DNA of 35,193 nucleotides, taken from a virus. Positions 24,901-31,922 of the stretch are shown here, in pieces. Every line of letters starts with the position of its first letter. The stretch's first letter is position 1. The notes under the pieces are model-generated. The model saw only the letters and a program-made list of their open reading frames with translations, did no database searches and was not told the DNA's origin. Location of the stretch: the IMG/VR virus record IMGVR_UViG_3300030339_000147, positions 1-35,193 of that record; one strand, 5' to 3'. Position numbers and translations under genes: made by a program.

Positions 24901-27900
24901 TGACTATAAGATTAAAAGTATTGAGTGTCTTAGACCTTATCGTCGATCTTTATCTACAATGGTCGATGTTCTTAAAGAGGATTTAAAACTTCAACCATTT
25001 GTTTCTGAAGAGGCCGATATACTAAGTCGTATGCTCCAGCCAGAAGATGAAGCAACACTATACGTTATGGCTCGTGAATTATATCAGTATTACAATTCTG
25101 AAGGTCGTACTTTAGACAAGTGGTTAGAGTCACATGCCACATCAGAAATGGTAGACCTTGTAGCACAAATGCATATGATCTACCGAGATGATGCGTTCAT
25201 GTTTGACTCAGCAGTTCATCAAACAAATCGTGAGTTGATTGGACCAATTAATCTATTAGACGGAGATGGACTTAAAACAAATCGTTTAATAAATGATGTT
25301 AAAGATTCTAAATATCGTTGTGAAAAACTCAATGATGTTGTAGATGACCAACGTGCATTAAATGGTAAAACTTTTGCAATATCTGCATCAGTTGATATTT
25401 GTCTGGACCCACTTGAAAAGTACAAACTTTTACCTATGACGCATCAGGCATTGTTCCAGGATATCGAACGAGAAGTTCAATTGAAACAACAAGAGTTATT
25501 GTATGACGCTATGTTAGATCAATGGGCAGACCCAGATAAACTTATTTCCCATTTACTATATAATGGTCATTTGATCCTATCAAAAAATGGTAACAGCAGT
25601 TCTATCAATAAGAAATTATTGAAACTGGTTGAAGATATAAGTGCTATGCATGGTGTTAGACCGGTTGTTAAAGAGAATAAAAAACTAGGACATATTCTAA
25701 TTGGATTGCCTAATTTTTCTAAGATCAAATATTCTTCGGAAACACAACTGTTATCCTTAGATGGTAAAGAATATGTTAAGTACAATGAAGTTCATGTACT
25801 TCCAGATTATGCTAAGTTTACTGGTAAGCTGAGTCAAAATCGAATAGATCGAATTGCTCAACAATACGGTATCCCTAAGCGTAACATGACACTAATCGAA
25901 AATCAAGATTTTGATTTTGCAGATATAGCTGAACCTATGATGAAAGCACATGAAGAAATTCGAGCTATGTCTGAATTTGAATCCGATGGAAGTCTGGGTA
26001 CAGTCTTGACTGCCAAGCATGTACAGGAATATATGAATGCTTTACCTACAGAGTTTACAAGTAAAGTTTTAACTGCTGACTTCTTGAGTGAGGGTATTTT
26101 TTGGAGAGGCCCTAGGTTTGATAAGACTATATACGGAATTGGCGAAGCACGATTCGGTCTATTTGGTCCGAAAAATGCAGCATATAAAACCGGGCTCATT
26201 AGCAACTTTTATGCAATTCGTAATATTGCTGCTCGTGTTGAAAATGAAGTGCTGTATGCTAATATGTTTTTCAATCGAAAAAATATGTTAGGTGTTGCAG
26301 ACTTCTTTAAGGGTGCAAGTCAACAAGAGATTGTTGATGAATTGCAGAAGCATCCAGAGTATACTGTTGTCTCTATTACAGGTCGAGATAAGCAGATACG
26401 AGATCCACATGCTGAGGGTTATGTAACTAAAATCGTTCCAGGGTATCAAATATTTAAACATGAGATTCAAGATACTAAAGATATCGAAATGGCTTTACAA
26501 GCTGATGCGATTGTGGTTCCGAAGTTTATCTACGAAACCACCTTCCAGGAGTTGAACAAGAATAACGTGTCCGGCCCGTTCTTAGCCAGATGGTCCAGAA
26601 TTGTACATGCTTACAAAACAGGTTATTTATTCTCACCAGGAACATGGGTTAGAAACTACATGGATTCAACCATTAAAGCGATGATGGCTAATGGAGATCC
26701 ATTAGGTACACTTGGCTATCAAGTGCAAGGTTTGAAAAAGATGACTCAGTATAATCAAGTACTACAAGACATCTATACATTTTCTCCTGGGAGCAGACAT
26801 ATAGATACCTACAATCTTGATGGTTATTACCGCATGATGGGTAATAAAGTTGCGTTATCTAAAGACGAGTTCCTTACCTTACACGGAATTATTACTGGCT
26901 TTGGTAATGAGTCTGATGTCCTTCAAAAACAATTTAGACATATTGATAAAGTTGCCAAACGACAATATGCCTTGAAAGACGCTGAAGGTAACATTCGATT
27001 AGGTGTTAAGGACCCAGCCAAAGGTATGGATGCGGATATGCTTACCTCACTCTATAGTAAAGTAAAAGCTCCTCCTATGGCGTTCTCCAGATTCATGGAA
27101 ATCCGCAAATATTCTGAAGCACGTTTTGTTAAACTGGGCGAAGTTGAACGTAAAGCTTATGCAGATACGACTAATGCCATTCTGGATAAGAAAGTCTGGG
27201 AAGACGCGCCGGTCCATGATAAGATCAATGACGTCTATAATATGATGGTGGACACCATGCTCAGTCCTATGAGTTTTACAGAACGTGTCGTAAGACTGGG
27301 GCATTACCTCGACATGGAAGCTAATGGTTATACTGCGAATGAGATATTCAGCAGTATCTCAGACACGCATTTCAACTATATGATGAAGTCTAACGCAATG
27401 AGAACTTCAGAGTTACTTATTCCGTTTGCATTCTTTGAAAAGAATAACCTTGAGTTCTGGCTTAAAGCAATAGATGATAATCCTGTTGCGATTAACATGT
27501 TTGAAAAGATCATGGGTGAGACTTCATGGGATTTCAACGAAACAGATGTTGATGATTATAAGTATAATATGTCATTACAAGCAGCTATGCTTAATGGTAC
27601 CACAACCTTAGATATGGCTACTGGTTGGACATTGAAGTTGAATCCTTCAGCAATGTCTGCTCTAGGTTGGTGGTACAATACACCAAATGCGTTTATTGAA
27701 AAAACCATTACACCTGTAAGACAGGTTATGATAGATTCAATTGCAAACTATGGCGCCGGTATACCTAATCTGTTTGATCCGAATTTATTCTGGTCAGCTA
27801 ATCCGACAGATGAATGGTATAAGTCATTACTGACTTGGAACAATGTTCCAATATTCGGGCCATTGGTAATTAGATATTCTCAGATGGCACCTAAGTACGC

Positions 27901-29062
27901 ACAACGTTTGAGAGACGCTGGTGAACAAGACCCAAGTATCGTAACTACAAATCAGAATGGACAATTTCGTTCTTCTGAAAGTGGTGGTTCATTAAGTCTA
28001 TTAACTGCAATGGTATTGCCAGACTTATTCGGTGCGTTAAGTGTTACACCGAGTACAGTTAAGTTTGAATCTTTTGCATCATTCCAAGACAATCTAAAAG
28101 AACAAGGTAGAGTCTATGATGCTAACACTGGTAAGACTGTTGACCTAGACGAACTCAGCAAAGGTGGACTCAACGATTTCTTTTTCGAAGGTTTCAAATC
28201 AGATGATAAAGAAGCTAAAGCTTTATTGTTTGAACAGCTCAAAGATGTAATGCTCGAATACAAACAAAAAGTTTGGGATGCTAACGTACAAGATTTTGTA
28301 CCAATAGGTGAGATTAGACTTGGTGGTCTGAACAAAGATTACAATTTAGACGATGGTGATTGGCCTCAGCTCTGTTCAGATATGAAGAAATATCTGGGTA
28401 AAGTCTGGGATGCTAACCAACGTACATTTGTTAAAGATGGTAATCAATTGCCAGGTATGCTTAACACTAAAGGTCTTTCATGGGAACAAGTTGTTTACTA
28501 TCGTGACAAACTGTTCGATGAAAAGTGGGATGCAAACTTTGGTGAGTTCGTACCGGCTGAAGAATACTCTGGCGATGTCGGTCTAAACCAAAAGAATCTT
28601 ACATGGGACGAAGTTGTTTATTACAAACGGCTCCTACAAGATATGGTTTGGGACGATACATCTCAACAGTTCGTACCGGCAACAGACAAGGCAACGTCTG
28701 CATCTGTCACCCAGAAATACAAGACTGGTACCTTCGGTGGTTATAAAATAACTGGCGCACCTATGATCCCAACAACAGATGTCGGGGGAACAAAGTTTGC
28801 CACTACATCGAAGAAGTATAAATCCTCTTCAGTAGCTGGAGTTGTTACACCATTGTATCAGAATGACTATGGTGTTCAAACGAATTACTATAACTATGCA
28901 ACCTACAAAAGTATTCGTAGAATGCAGGGTCGTACTAATTCTCTTATCAATCAGTTACGATACAGACGTTTCGTACCGCTTGAAAAGATTCACAATGTAA
29001 CAACCCTTGACACTCGTCAAAGGTTAGCTAAAATAAATAATGAATTTAGAATATGGAGGTAA
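18992..29062 (+). CDS. Giant virion-type polyprotein with DEDD exonuclease motifs (3356 aa)
   Basis: A single uninterrupted 10-kb frame, about 29% of the window. By position (after an ejection-like protein, end of the late operon) it is probably ejected with the DNA. The first 130 residues are Pro-rich. Residues 130-1570 are mainly helical and charged. A DnaQ-like exonuclease signature follows: D1584-I-E1586-T, then HHNMNNFD ending at D1710, and a possible third motif SNAMHDANKL (D1826), where the usual His is Ser. Around 2540-2570, FSPGTWVRNYMDS resembles the RN-containing segment of phage polyvalent proteins. Residues 3041-3233 are WDAN repeats. No RNA polymerase motifs are evident. GAAGG lies upstream of ATG, weaker than neighbouring sites. 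Confidence 0.75.
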   Translation: MTARGRFHFTTYGKHGTDTPTPRPVLPYVPKPQAPTAYGTALKSLRYNGNVPVATPVPLPKQLVRPPVTANTLSLRYKGVVPAYLQVPQKLVAMSTDSKDGFIPNPELYGITHNADLIYDLKGNPSLKLKQDSDTVQAFFKDYLGQMSDTEASAMTSKLFESASRYDSVSKTFKKTKVMKMNPDIPPEYLDAWNYIAYVDKAKSYQKDVAAKTYIDRANSFSDYNDPDQINSAADVVRHTWNDVTQKGDLLSGFKNYWSYAKNVYLDPIANKSAMAFGINALIDFGETLDAITFAKPVRAALLPYEELSNPKSRNYFQSSLSPSEQSRLLSAYDVEGLLTNTHGSHTLGTNTKARRDAETILRMKSDGVYDDYLRYTKELEEHKQELDKKLGGRFFKGITNGDNYSANTGIGAKDVFMEMVMDPTLFASGLGGATKTTIKGAVKLNTMTVVERLIDAGALSESKKVANFYTKQINQIVKKLGPELMSASPERLKEVIGSTVKRWDSKAVGVVKTHPSGASMSDVVEKELINHFSALRNDKAYAVFQAAKFMTDASDKINSAGIKTVFAVPYLTYKGVKWGTKKMEFIKNATFKPILDKYKFKDGTKGTSITHFYDIYNDFKDVSSVVTSRVDTLTDFVNSKISKMMLDGMKIDAAKVTQKLSEAVVTNKNDANAMKQAVDKVIADTTEGRYKTIEEYRSYLENLTNDMNGLVPEFTLLHKGTQQVEEAIGATLNISHLEEMKRANDILQGAFKQGLKVPEENPEKIFIKECFDKVDITNIAEILTEIATHSDRSYTAEMLYKVSDQLKEDSIGLFTDFKTSPIEVGSSIEEYSRAHISVKSQLTQMDALLKKQYGPDMTIRKYVALWDQINLPATNPLLKNILEDIAPHFMRIKQMLALYDGLLSTIKLLKSVARTAKITGKASQDMYATRQMLNKRIRSIATSDPNFNLSKYFDNKSPDDIVAKLTDKPRSLTSPRQHLYLTESDEKLKLRFKNKELQVIKKNRRQVIKDTKVMLAKLREVTQGSGNEALLHYLDKVEEIFASNLPDRKLLQTMNSLFKSAKDGFGYITPHNKVVYKAQTEVEQFAQKTYHSFIDTVLNLGVTVRDPQKYVDKIYNKESKISSLDLKNQAKKEVVEITDEAINTYGELLANNKKYNKRTFIRKFFIKPTNDSIDLLIHNVELQKDLTVNATMHIHLDYVIEQLSAIKENIDDLFHPIEGMKELNALELYKSVIREVTKIEELVEMGHTLEKEIKDEETIVSKINIEGRSAFEIRDLKENGVVYTDGRKAIEKDNLHYQSEYTPSHSLPLRETAKPLRDVFDDSPIYKVIDTFKKMSVPTAQDKDLLDFGMGGTWMRFKGLNFQTAKSFIFGKEMVNLVNDAVLGTGPIAKRFKEIDSAKAAVPSSDTQINQFIVAKTVEEQLARVQHYHRLADALQEITGTEEFAYDILDVMGSYYHMDSTYFRNPIGTMMNELVNKLKLKLYAEHNVTSLSLDNFRQMLFDKDSEFWSAFKPDDYEQCKGLIDKLIESGHVSPLQDVRLQEFMIRVRGANGADGKAVFQLGNLQTAKYDALVADGKTVYVSDIETSTLNANIGMVTSVAYKKWVPLESDALSLKEVLEHCMRNEDIYERRVKLDRRLETSYPNANAIEMYPGQNRSERSGNWKELHTTADRQDVFEEKDLLEEVWNKTGMPTNSDNVYWVHHNMNNFDAAFFNKRLRAASDLEGSGSSLSLKHVMNSLEEMKPEGARIDTDVEAKIAEAIAEFAGNISGNMTLFEHNDFINNLRKLFPEYESRLADPESELGTTLTPIFDSINNLQTLSNAMHDANKLMRCTLTLEPRSLKIKDFPNEFLMKYFTPAELNDYAINVANNPVANKVYLENKWNKVFQDRYMEDALKNADFADEEIIRIMSENPNTMRWIQLTLGHKQMGYAKELEWSKVAQQFDITDLKLSLEGIYILKTLLRKISTETDYKIKSIECLRPYRRSLSTMVDVLKEDLKLQPFVSEEADILSRMLQPEDEATLYVMARELYQYYNSEGRTLDKWLESHATSEMVDLVAQMHMIYRDDAFMFDSAVHQTNRELIGPINLLDGDGLKTNRLINDVKDSKYRCEKLNDVVDDQRALNGKTFAISASVDICLDPLEKYKLLPMTHQALFQDIEREVQLKQQELLYDAMLDQWADPDKLISHLLYNGHLILSKNGNSSSINKKLLKLVEDISAMHGVRPVVKENKKLGHILIGLPNFSKIKYSSETQLLSLDGKEYVKYNEVHVLPDYAKFTGKLSQNRIDRIAQQYGIPKRNMTLIENQDFDFADIAEPMMKAHEEIRAMSEFESDGSLGTVLTAKHVQEYMNALPTEFTSKVLTADFLSEGIFWRGPRFDKTIYGIGEARFGLFGPKNAAYKTGLISNFYAIRNIAARVENEVLYANMFFNRKNMLGVADFFKGASQQEIVDELQKHPEYTVVSITGRDKQIRDPHAEGYVTKIVPGYQIFKHEIQDTKDIEMALQADAIVVPKFIYETTFQELNKNNVSGPFLARWSRIVHAYKTGYLFSPGTWVRNYMDSTIKAMMANGDPLGTLGYQVQGLKKMTQYNQVLQDIYTFSPGSRHIDTYNLDGYYRMMGNKVALSKDEFLTLHGIITGFGNESDVLQKQFRHIDKVAKRQYALKDAEGNIRLGVKDPAKGMDADMLTSLYSKVKAPPMAFSRFMEIRKYSEARFVKLGEVERKAYADTTNAILDKKVWEDAPVHDKINDVYNMMVDTMLSPMSFTERVVRLGHYLDMEANGYTANEIFSSISDTHFNYMMKSNAMRTSELLIPFAFFEKNNLEFWLKAIDDNPVAINMFEKIMGETSWDFNETDVDDYKYNMSLQAAMLNGTTTLDMATGWTLKLNPSAMSALGWWYNTPNAFIEKTITPVRQVMIDSIANYGAGIPNLFDPNLFWSANPTDEWYKSLLTWNNVPIFGPLVIRYSQMAPKYAQRLRDAGEQDPSIVTTNQNGQFRSSESGGSLSLLTAMVLPDLFGALSVTPSTVKFESFASFQDNLKEQGRVYDANTGKTVDLDELSKGGLNDFFFEGFKSDDKEAKALLFEQLKDVMLEYKQKVWDANVQDFVPIGEIRLGGLNKDYNLDDGDWPQLCSDMKKYLGKVWDANQRTFVKDGNQLPGMLNTKGLSWEQVVYYRDKLFDEKWDANFGEFVPAEEYSGDVGLNQKNLTWDEVVYYKRLLQDMVWDDTSQQFVPATDKATSASVTQKYKTGTFGGYKITGAPMIPTTDVGGTKFATTSKKYKSSSVAGVVTPLYQNDYGVQTNYYNYATYKSIRRMQGRTNSLINQLRYRRFVPLEKIHNVTTLDTRQRLAKINNEFRIWR
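28112..28690 (+). repeat. WDAN-type tandem repeats in the giant protein
   Basis: Five starts of a roughly 40-50-residue unit lie at residues 3041, 3094, 3138, 3178 and 3219: VYDAN, VWDAN, VWDAN, KWDAN, VWDDT. Complete units read [VW]DAN-x4-FVP, then GGLN or GLN, then WxxVVYYxxxL. The last is truncated (VWDDTSQQFVPATD). The two middle units are the most alike. The repeats precede a Tyr/Thr-rich and then basic C-terminus. They are likely a binding or assembly module. Confidence 0.8.
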
Positions 29063-29066
29063 GTTT

Positions 29067-29123
29067 ATGGCTAAGAAGAAAAAACCGACAAAGAAAATGA
29101 TGCCGAAAAAAGGATGTAAGTAA
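29067..29123 (+). CDS. Very short basic peptide (18 aa)
   Basis: ATG follows GGAGGTAAGTTT, which overlaps the last codons of the giant gene. The product MAKKKKPTKKMMPKKGCK is about half lysine, with one cysteine near the end, and its stop leads straight into the terminator hairpin. Phages sometimes carry similar tiny lysine-rich peptides near structural genes. It could bind nucleic acid in the capsid. Strong start signals argue against chance, but nothing else supports translation. Confidence 0.55.
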   Translation: MAKKKKPTKKMMPKKGCK

Positions 29124-29164
29124 AAAAAAATGGAGTAGCAATTGTTAGTTGCTACTCCGTTCTT
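29124..29164. terminator. Two-way terminator between convergent operons
   Basis: GGAGTAGCAA (29132-29141) and TTGCTACTCC (29149-29158) make a perfect 10-bp stem with a 7-base loop. On the rightward strand GTTCTTTT follows; on the leftward strand A then nine T follow. It ends both the late rightward operon and the leftward replication operon. Only six bases separate it from the stop of the leftward 79-aa gene. Confidence 0.92.
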
Positions 29165-29404
29165 TTATCTTAAAGATCTTTGAAGATTTGTTGCGGCTTC
29201 CAGAACGTCGTTTGTTATACGATGTATCTGATTGATCTTTTGATAATGATTTTCTGGCTCAGGGTTGACTGGATCTTCAACGTTGCTAGGACCTCCGTCT
29301 ACGAACATTTGCGTTATCTTTAATACCGCTAATGCTTCTTCCAATTTCTTGGAAATTTCTTTGAACTCATATGTTAGAGTCCATTCTTGTACGTCGTTTG
29401 CCAT
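29165..29404 (-). CDS. Unknown helical protein (79 aa)
   Basis: Last gene of the replication operon. Start at MANDVQEWTL chosen because AAAGGAGAAAATT lies immediately upstream; a longer open frame has no such signal. Residues 8-36 (TLTYEFKEISKKLEEALAVLK) and 53-79 (NHYQKINQIHRITNDVLEAATNLQRSL) are two amphipathic helices joined by a Gly/Pro/Asn-rich loop, suggesting a small helical hairpin that could oligomerise. No recognised family. Confidence 0.7.
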   Translation of the reverse strand: MANDVQEWTLTYEFKEISKKLEEALAVLKITQMFVDGGPSNVEDPVNPEPENHYQKINQIHRITNDVLEAATNLQRSLR

Positions 29405-29420
29405 AATTTTCTCCTTTCTA

Positions 29421-29735
29421 TTATTTATACTTAGGCACGTGTAATGCACGGCCATCCGATTCAACTAAGTCCGGGCAAATTACCCAACCTGTTGACCGGG
29501 GTTTTTCGTTTTGGTATTTACAGCAAGCATTGCACATGTCTGTTATTGCAGATATCAATTGTTCATTCGAAATAGTTTCTTTAGAGTTATGCGTAATGTA
29601 TGTTCCGCAGTGACAGATCAAACATTTTACTCCTGTCGAACCAAATTCTGGACTAAAGATATCATTAGTTTTTGTCTTTATGATCTTATGTTCTAAGACA
29701 GCTTGCTGACACGGGTATAAACTATTCTGTTCCAT
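29421..29735 (-). CDS. Cysteine-rich putative zinc protein (104 aa)
   Basis: Starts inside the end of the exonuclease gene (14-base overlap) with GGAGG nine bases ahead of ATG, so translation is coupled. It has seven cysteines apart from C9: C38-x2-C41-x-C43 (CLICHCG), C68-x2-C71-C72 (CNACC) and C87. The spacing suggests one or two structural zinc sites. The central part (TISNEQLISAITD) is helical. Possible roles are an accessory to the exonuclease or an unrelated DNA-binding protein; the sequence does not decide. Confidence 0.7.
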   Translation of the reverse strand: MEQNSLYPCQQAVLEHKIIKTKTNDIFSPEFGSTGVKCLICHCGTYITHNSKETISNEQLISAITDMCNACCKYQNEKPRSTGWVICPDLVESDGRALHVPKYK

Positions 29736-30633
29736 AAGGCGGTACCTCCACTACAGGTGCAGCAATTGCTTTAGCAATGTGATCCTGTAGTTTCATTTCG
29801 AAATCTGGTTTACGACCACGTCTGATTAATTCCCAGACCTTATTACTTTCGATAATAAGATTCTGAATTACAACGTCGTCTCTCCAGATTACGAAGATAT
29901 ATACACGCCAGTCTCGTTCAAAGATTACACATAGATAGCCAAATGGTGCATTGGCTCCCATAATCTGTTGTTGAACCTGGGTGTAATAATACGGTGGAAT
30001 ACCGTATTGTGCAGCCTTAGTTTGAATAGTGTTCATTGTAGACAGACCGAAGTTTTCCGGCATTGATAAAAATCCGATTCCTTCCTGGAACCAAGCTTTC
30101 TTAAAATCATAATGTTTGAATCCAAAAGTCGTGCAGACTTTCATCTCTGCTGGGATATAGACATACTTGTCACCTTCAGTAAATTCCTTATCTACAATAC
30201 CATCATAGTTGATCTTGAGCCAAGGGAAATCTTTCATGGCATACATGTCTACTGGTTTGATAATTCGTTTACCTAGAATCTCAGCAACCTTTGAGATAAC
30301 CATAGGTTCCAGATCCGCACCTTTACGGACTGAGTCTTTTAAGCCAATGGCTTTCTCATCTTTTGTAAGATGATCTCTACATTTTTCTTCGACCAGTTGC
30401 TGTCTTGTAGTGTAAGGACTTACACCTAGTACAGAACTAGCGTCTGATCCACCAAGACCGTCTTTACGAATGAGCGCATATGCCTCATTAGGATACTGGT
30501 CTATCTGTTGGACTGCTATTTCAATAGGTAATTGTGATAGGTCTAATACTCCAGCATTAGCTGCTGAGAAATCAAATCCTTTGTTGTACTCTGCCAGATA
30601 TTTTTCATCATCTGGGTTTACTGTTATCGTCAT
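29722..30633 (-). CDS. YqaJ-type (lambda exonuclease family) DNA exonuclease
   Basis: Resects double-stranded DNA ends for phage recombination. Motifs in order: GLGGSDASSVLGVSPY (59-74), the signature of the family's first active-site region; GADLEP with E109; INYDGIVD with D144; PAEMKVC with E163-x-K165, giving the PD-(D/E)xK core; then PPYYYTQVQQQIMGA, the classic Y-x-x-Q-x-Q helix. The start MTITVNPDDE has GAGAGGAGC upstream and lies within the previous gene by 26 bases. It would normally work with a ssDNA-annealing protein; none is seen beside it. Confidence 0.9.
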   Translation of the reverse strand: MTITVNPDDEKYLAEYNKGFDFSAANAGVLDLSQLPIEIAVQQIDQYPNEAYALIRKDGLGGSDASSVLGVSPYTTRQQLVEEKCRDHLTKDEKAIGLKDSVRKGADLEPMVISKVAEILGKRIIKPVDMYAMKDFPWLKINYDGIVDKEFTEGDKYVYIPAEMKVCTTFGFKHYDFKKAWFQEGIGFLSMPENFGLSTMNTIQTKAAQYGIPPYYYTQVQQQIMGANAPFGYLCVIFERDWRVYIFVIWRDDVVIQNLIIESNKVWELIRRGRKPDFEMKLQDHIAKAIAAPVVEVPPYGTE

Positions 30634-31327
30634 TGAATGCTCCTCTCTTATAAAATTCACTGAGGAATGCACAATTGCAATCTAAGTGAAATAAATGAGG
30701 TAAGCCCGATTCCTCGTCTAATGATAATGGATCGGCAGCAAATGCTAAAGCATGCCTTAACATTGCATCCACCCATCTGTAAGGATCTACGGTTAACCAG
30801 GAATCTGGTGCCTTGTACTTATCATTACCAAACTTTTTAGCAATAGCGATATAGTGCATAATCTGTGATGGGGCTAAACGAAGTTCAGCTTTACCGCTAT
30901 CTGCTTTATAGAGTTGTGGTTTTTCAGTATCTGGCGTCTCGTCCCATTGCTTTTCTGTAATGATATCGATCTTTCTCTCTTCGCCCTCGTCACAACCTAT
31001 TAACCCAAATAGAACTTGATTTCGTTTTAAACAAAATGGTGCCTTTACTACTTGATTAGTTGCTAGGTAGTAACCGCATTTGTCACAAGTTACTACTGGT
31101 GATTTTCGTCCCATGTGTACGGCTACTGTATCAATACGTTCTTGGAGTCCTTTTTCGAAATTCCTTTGGTAGTATGTACCAGCATCTTCGATTTGCTTTT
31201 CAGTAAGCATATCCGGTTCAGCTTCTATACCAAAGACATGTTGCATTCTTACATGCATATCTTCTTCTGGTATTTCTTCGGGGATGTCGTCTTTGACATA
31301 TTCAAATCTTGATTTTTGTTTACTCAT
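30608..31327 (-). CDS. dATP/dGTP diphosphohydrolase-like protein with N-terminal zinc motif
   Basis: The C-terminal 100 residues match the DUF5664 (dGTP diphosphohydrolase N-terminal) pattern: DSGKAELRLAPSQIMHYIAIAKKFG (143-167), WVDAMLRHALAF (185-196), DEESGLPHLFHLDCNCAFL (204-222). In that family a MazG-like helical fold hydrolyses purine dNTPs. Here 140 extra residues precede it, including C81-x2-C84 and C99, possibly a zinc site, and an acidic N-terminus. The start MSKQKSRF has AAGGAGATAAAC. Expected effects are nucleotide pool shaping or support for modified-base DNA. I have moderate confidence in the domain and low confidence in substrate. Confidence 0.7.
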   Translation of the reverse strand: MSKQKSRFEYVKDDIPEEIPEEDMHVRMQHVFGIEAEPDMLTEKQIEDAGTYYQRNFEKGLQERIDTVAVHMGRKSPVVTCDKCGYYLATNQVVKAPFCLKRNQVLFGLIGCDEGEERKIDIITEKQWDETPDTEKPQLYKADSGKAELRLAPSQIMHYIAIAKKFGNDKYKAPDSWLTVDPYRWVDAMLRHALAFAADPLSLDEESGLPHLFHLDCNCAFLSEFYKRGAFNDDNSKPR

Positions 31328-31922
31328 GTTTATCTCCTTCCCATGGTTTATCACGGTAGTTATAAAACGTCATTTGTTTAGGTTTCTTAGTAGCAACTGG
31401 TTCTGGCTTCTTAATCTTATAATGTGCATAATGAATCATGTGGCGCATTGCATCGATTTCATGTCGATTTATTTTCTTACCGTCTTCTACCAACCGGTAG
31501 AATGTTTGAAATGATTCTAAGATATGCACTTCTTCTAAGACTTCGTTACTCCAGCGTTTCTTAACATCGGCTGCACGTTGGAAGACATAGTCTATTCCAG
31601 ATTCCCAACAGAATACCTGCATGACTCCAATGAGTCTACATGTTTCCATTCGGGAGTTAATCTGAGCAGCAGCTTTATCATGATACAACAGATAGTCTTC
31701 CATGACGACCACAAGTTTATCCTTGTAATGGTCAGCCATAGAAGCAATTAGTATGTTATGCGCTCGCCAGTATTCCTCTGGTGTAGAGAAATTCTTAGCT
31801 GTGATAAAGCCTCTGTCCAGAACTTTTTCGAACTTGTTTCCCAGAACCCAGCCGGTTGTTCCTTGACCCTCGTGGAATGATCCAGATGGGTCTATGGACA
31901 GAATATAATCGTATTCTTTCAT
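31320..31922 (-). CDS. RuvC-like Holliday junction resolvase
   Basis: RNase H-fold nuclease that resolves branched DNA before packaging. Visible active-site residues: D11 in LSIDPSG, followed by GTTGWVL; E75 in VVVMEDYLLY; and H154-x2-D157-A in INRHEIDAMRHMIHY, the usual last motif. At 200 aa it is slightly longer than bacterial RuvC (about 170 aa), with a basic Lys/Pro tail (KIKKPEPVATKKPKQ). It overlaps the polymerase gene by ATGA, implying coupled translation. In this operon it likely acts with the exonuclease and polymerase on replication intermediates. Confidence 0.85.
   Translation of the reverse strand: MKEYDYILSIDPSGSFHEGQGTTGWVLGNKFEKVLDRGFITAKNFSTPEEYWRAHNILIASMADHYKDKLVVVMEDYLLYHDKAAAQINSRMETCRLIGVMQVFCWESGIDYVFQRAADVKKRWSNEVLEEVHILESFQTFYRLVEDGKKINRHEIDAMRHMIHYAHYKIKKPEPVATKKPKQMTFYNYRDKPWEGDKHE

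Noticed and set aside
18992-29062. Reading the giant gene as N4-like virion RNA polymerase
   Set aside because: Size and position fit, but I could not locate the T/DxxGR, motif A, motif B or HD motif C in proper order. The TDGR string near residue 1290 is isolated.
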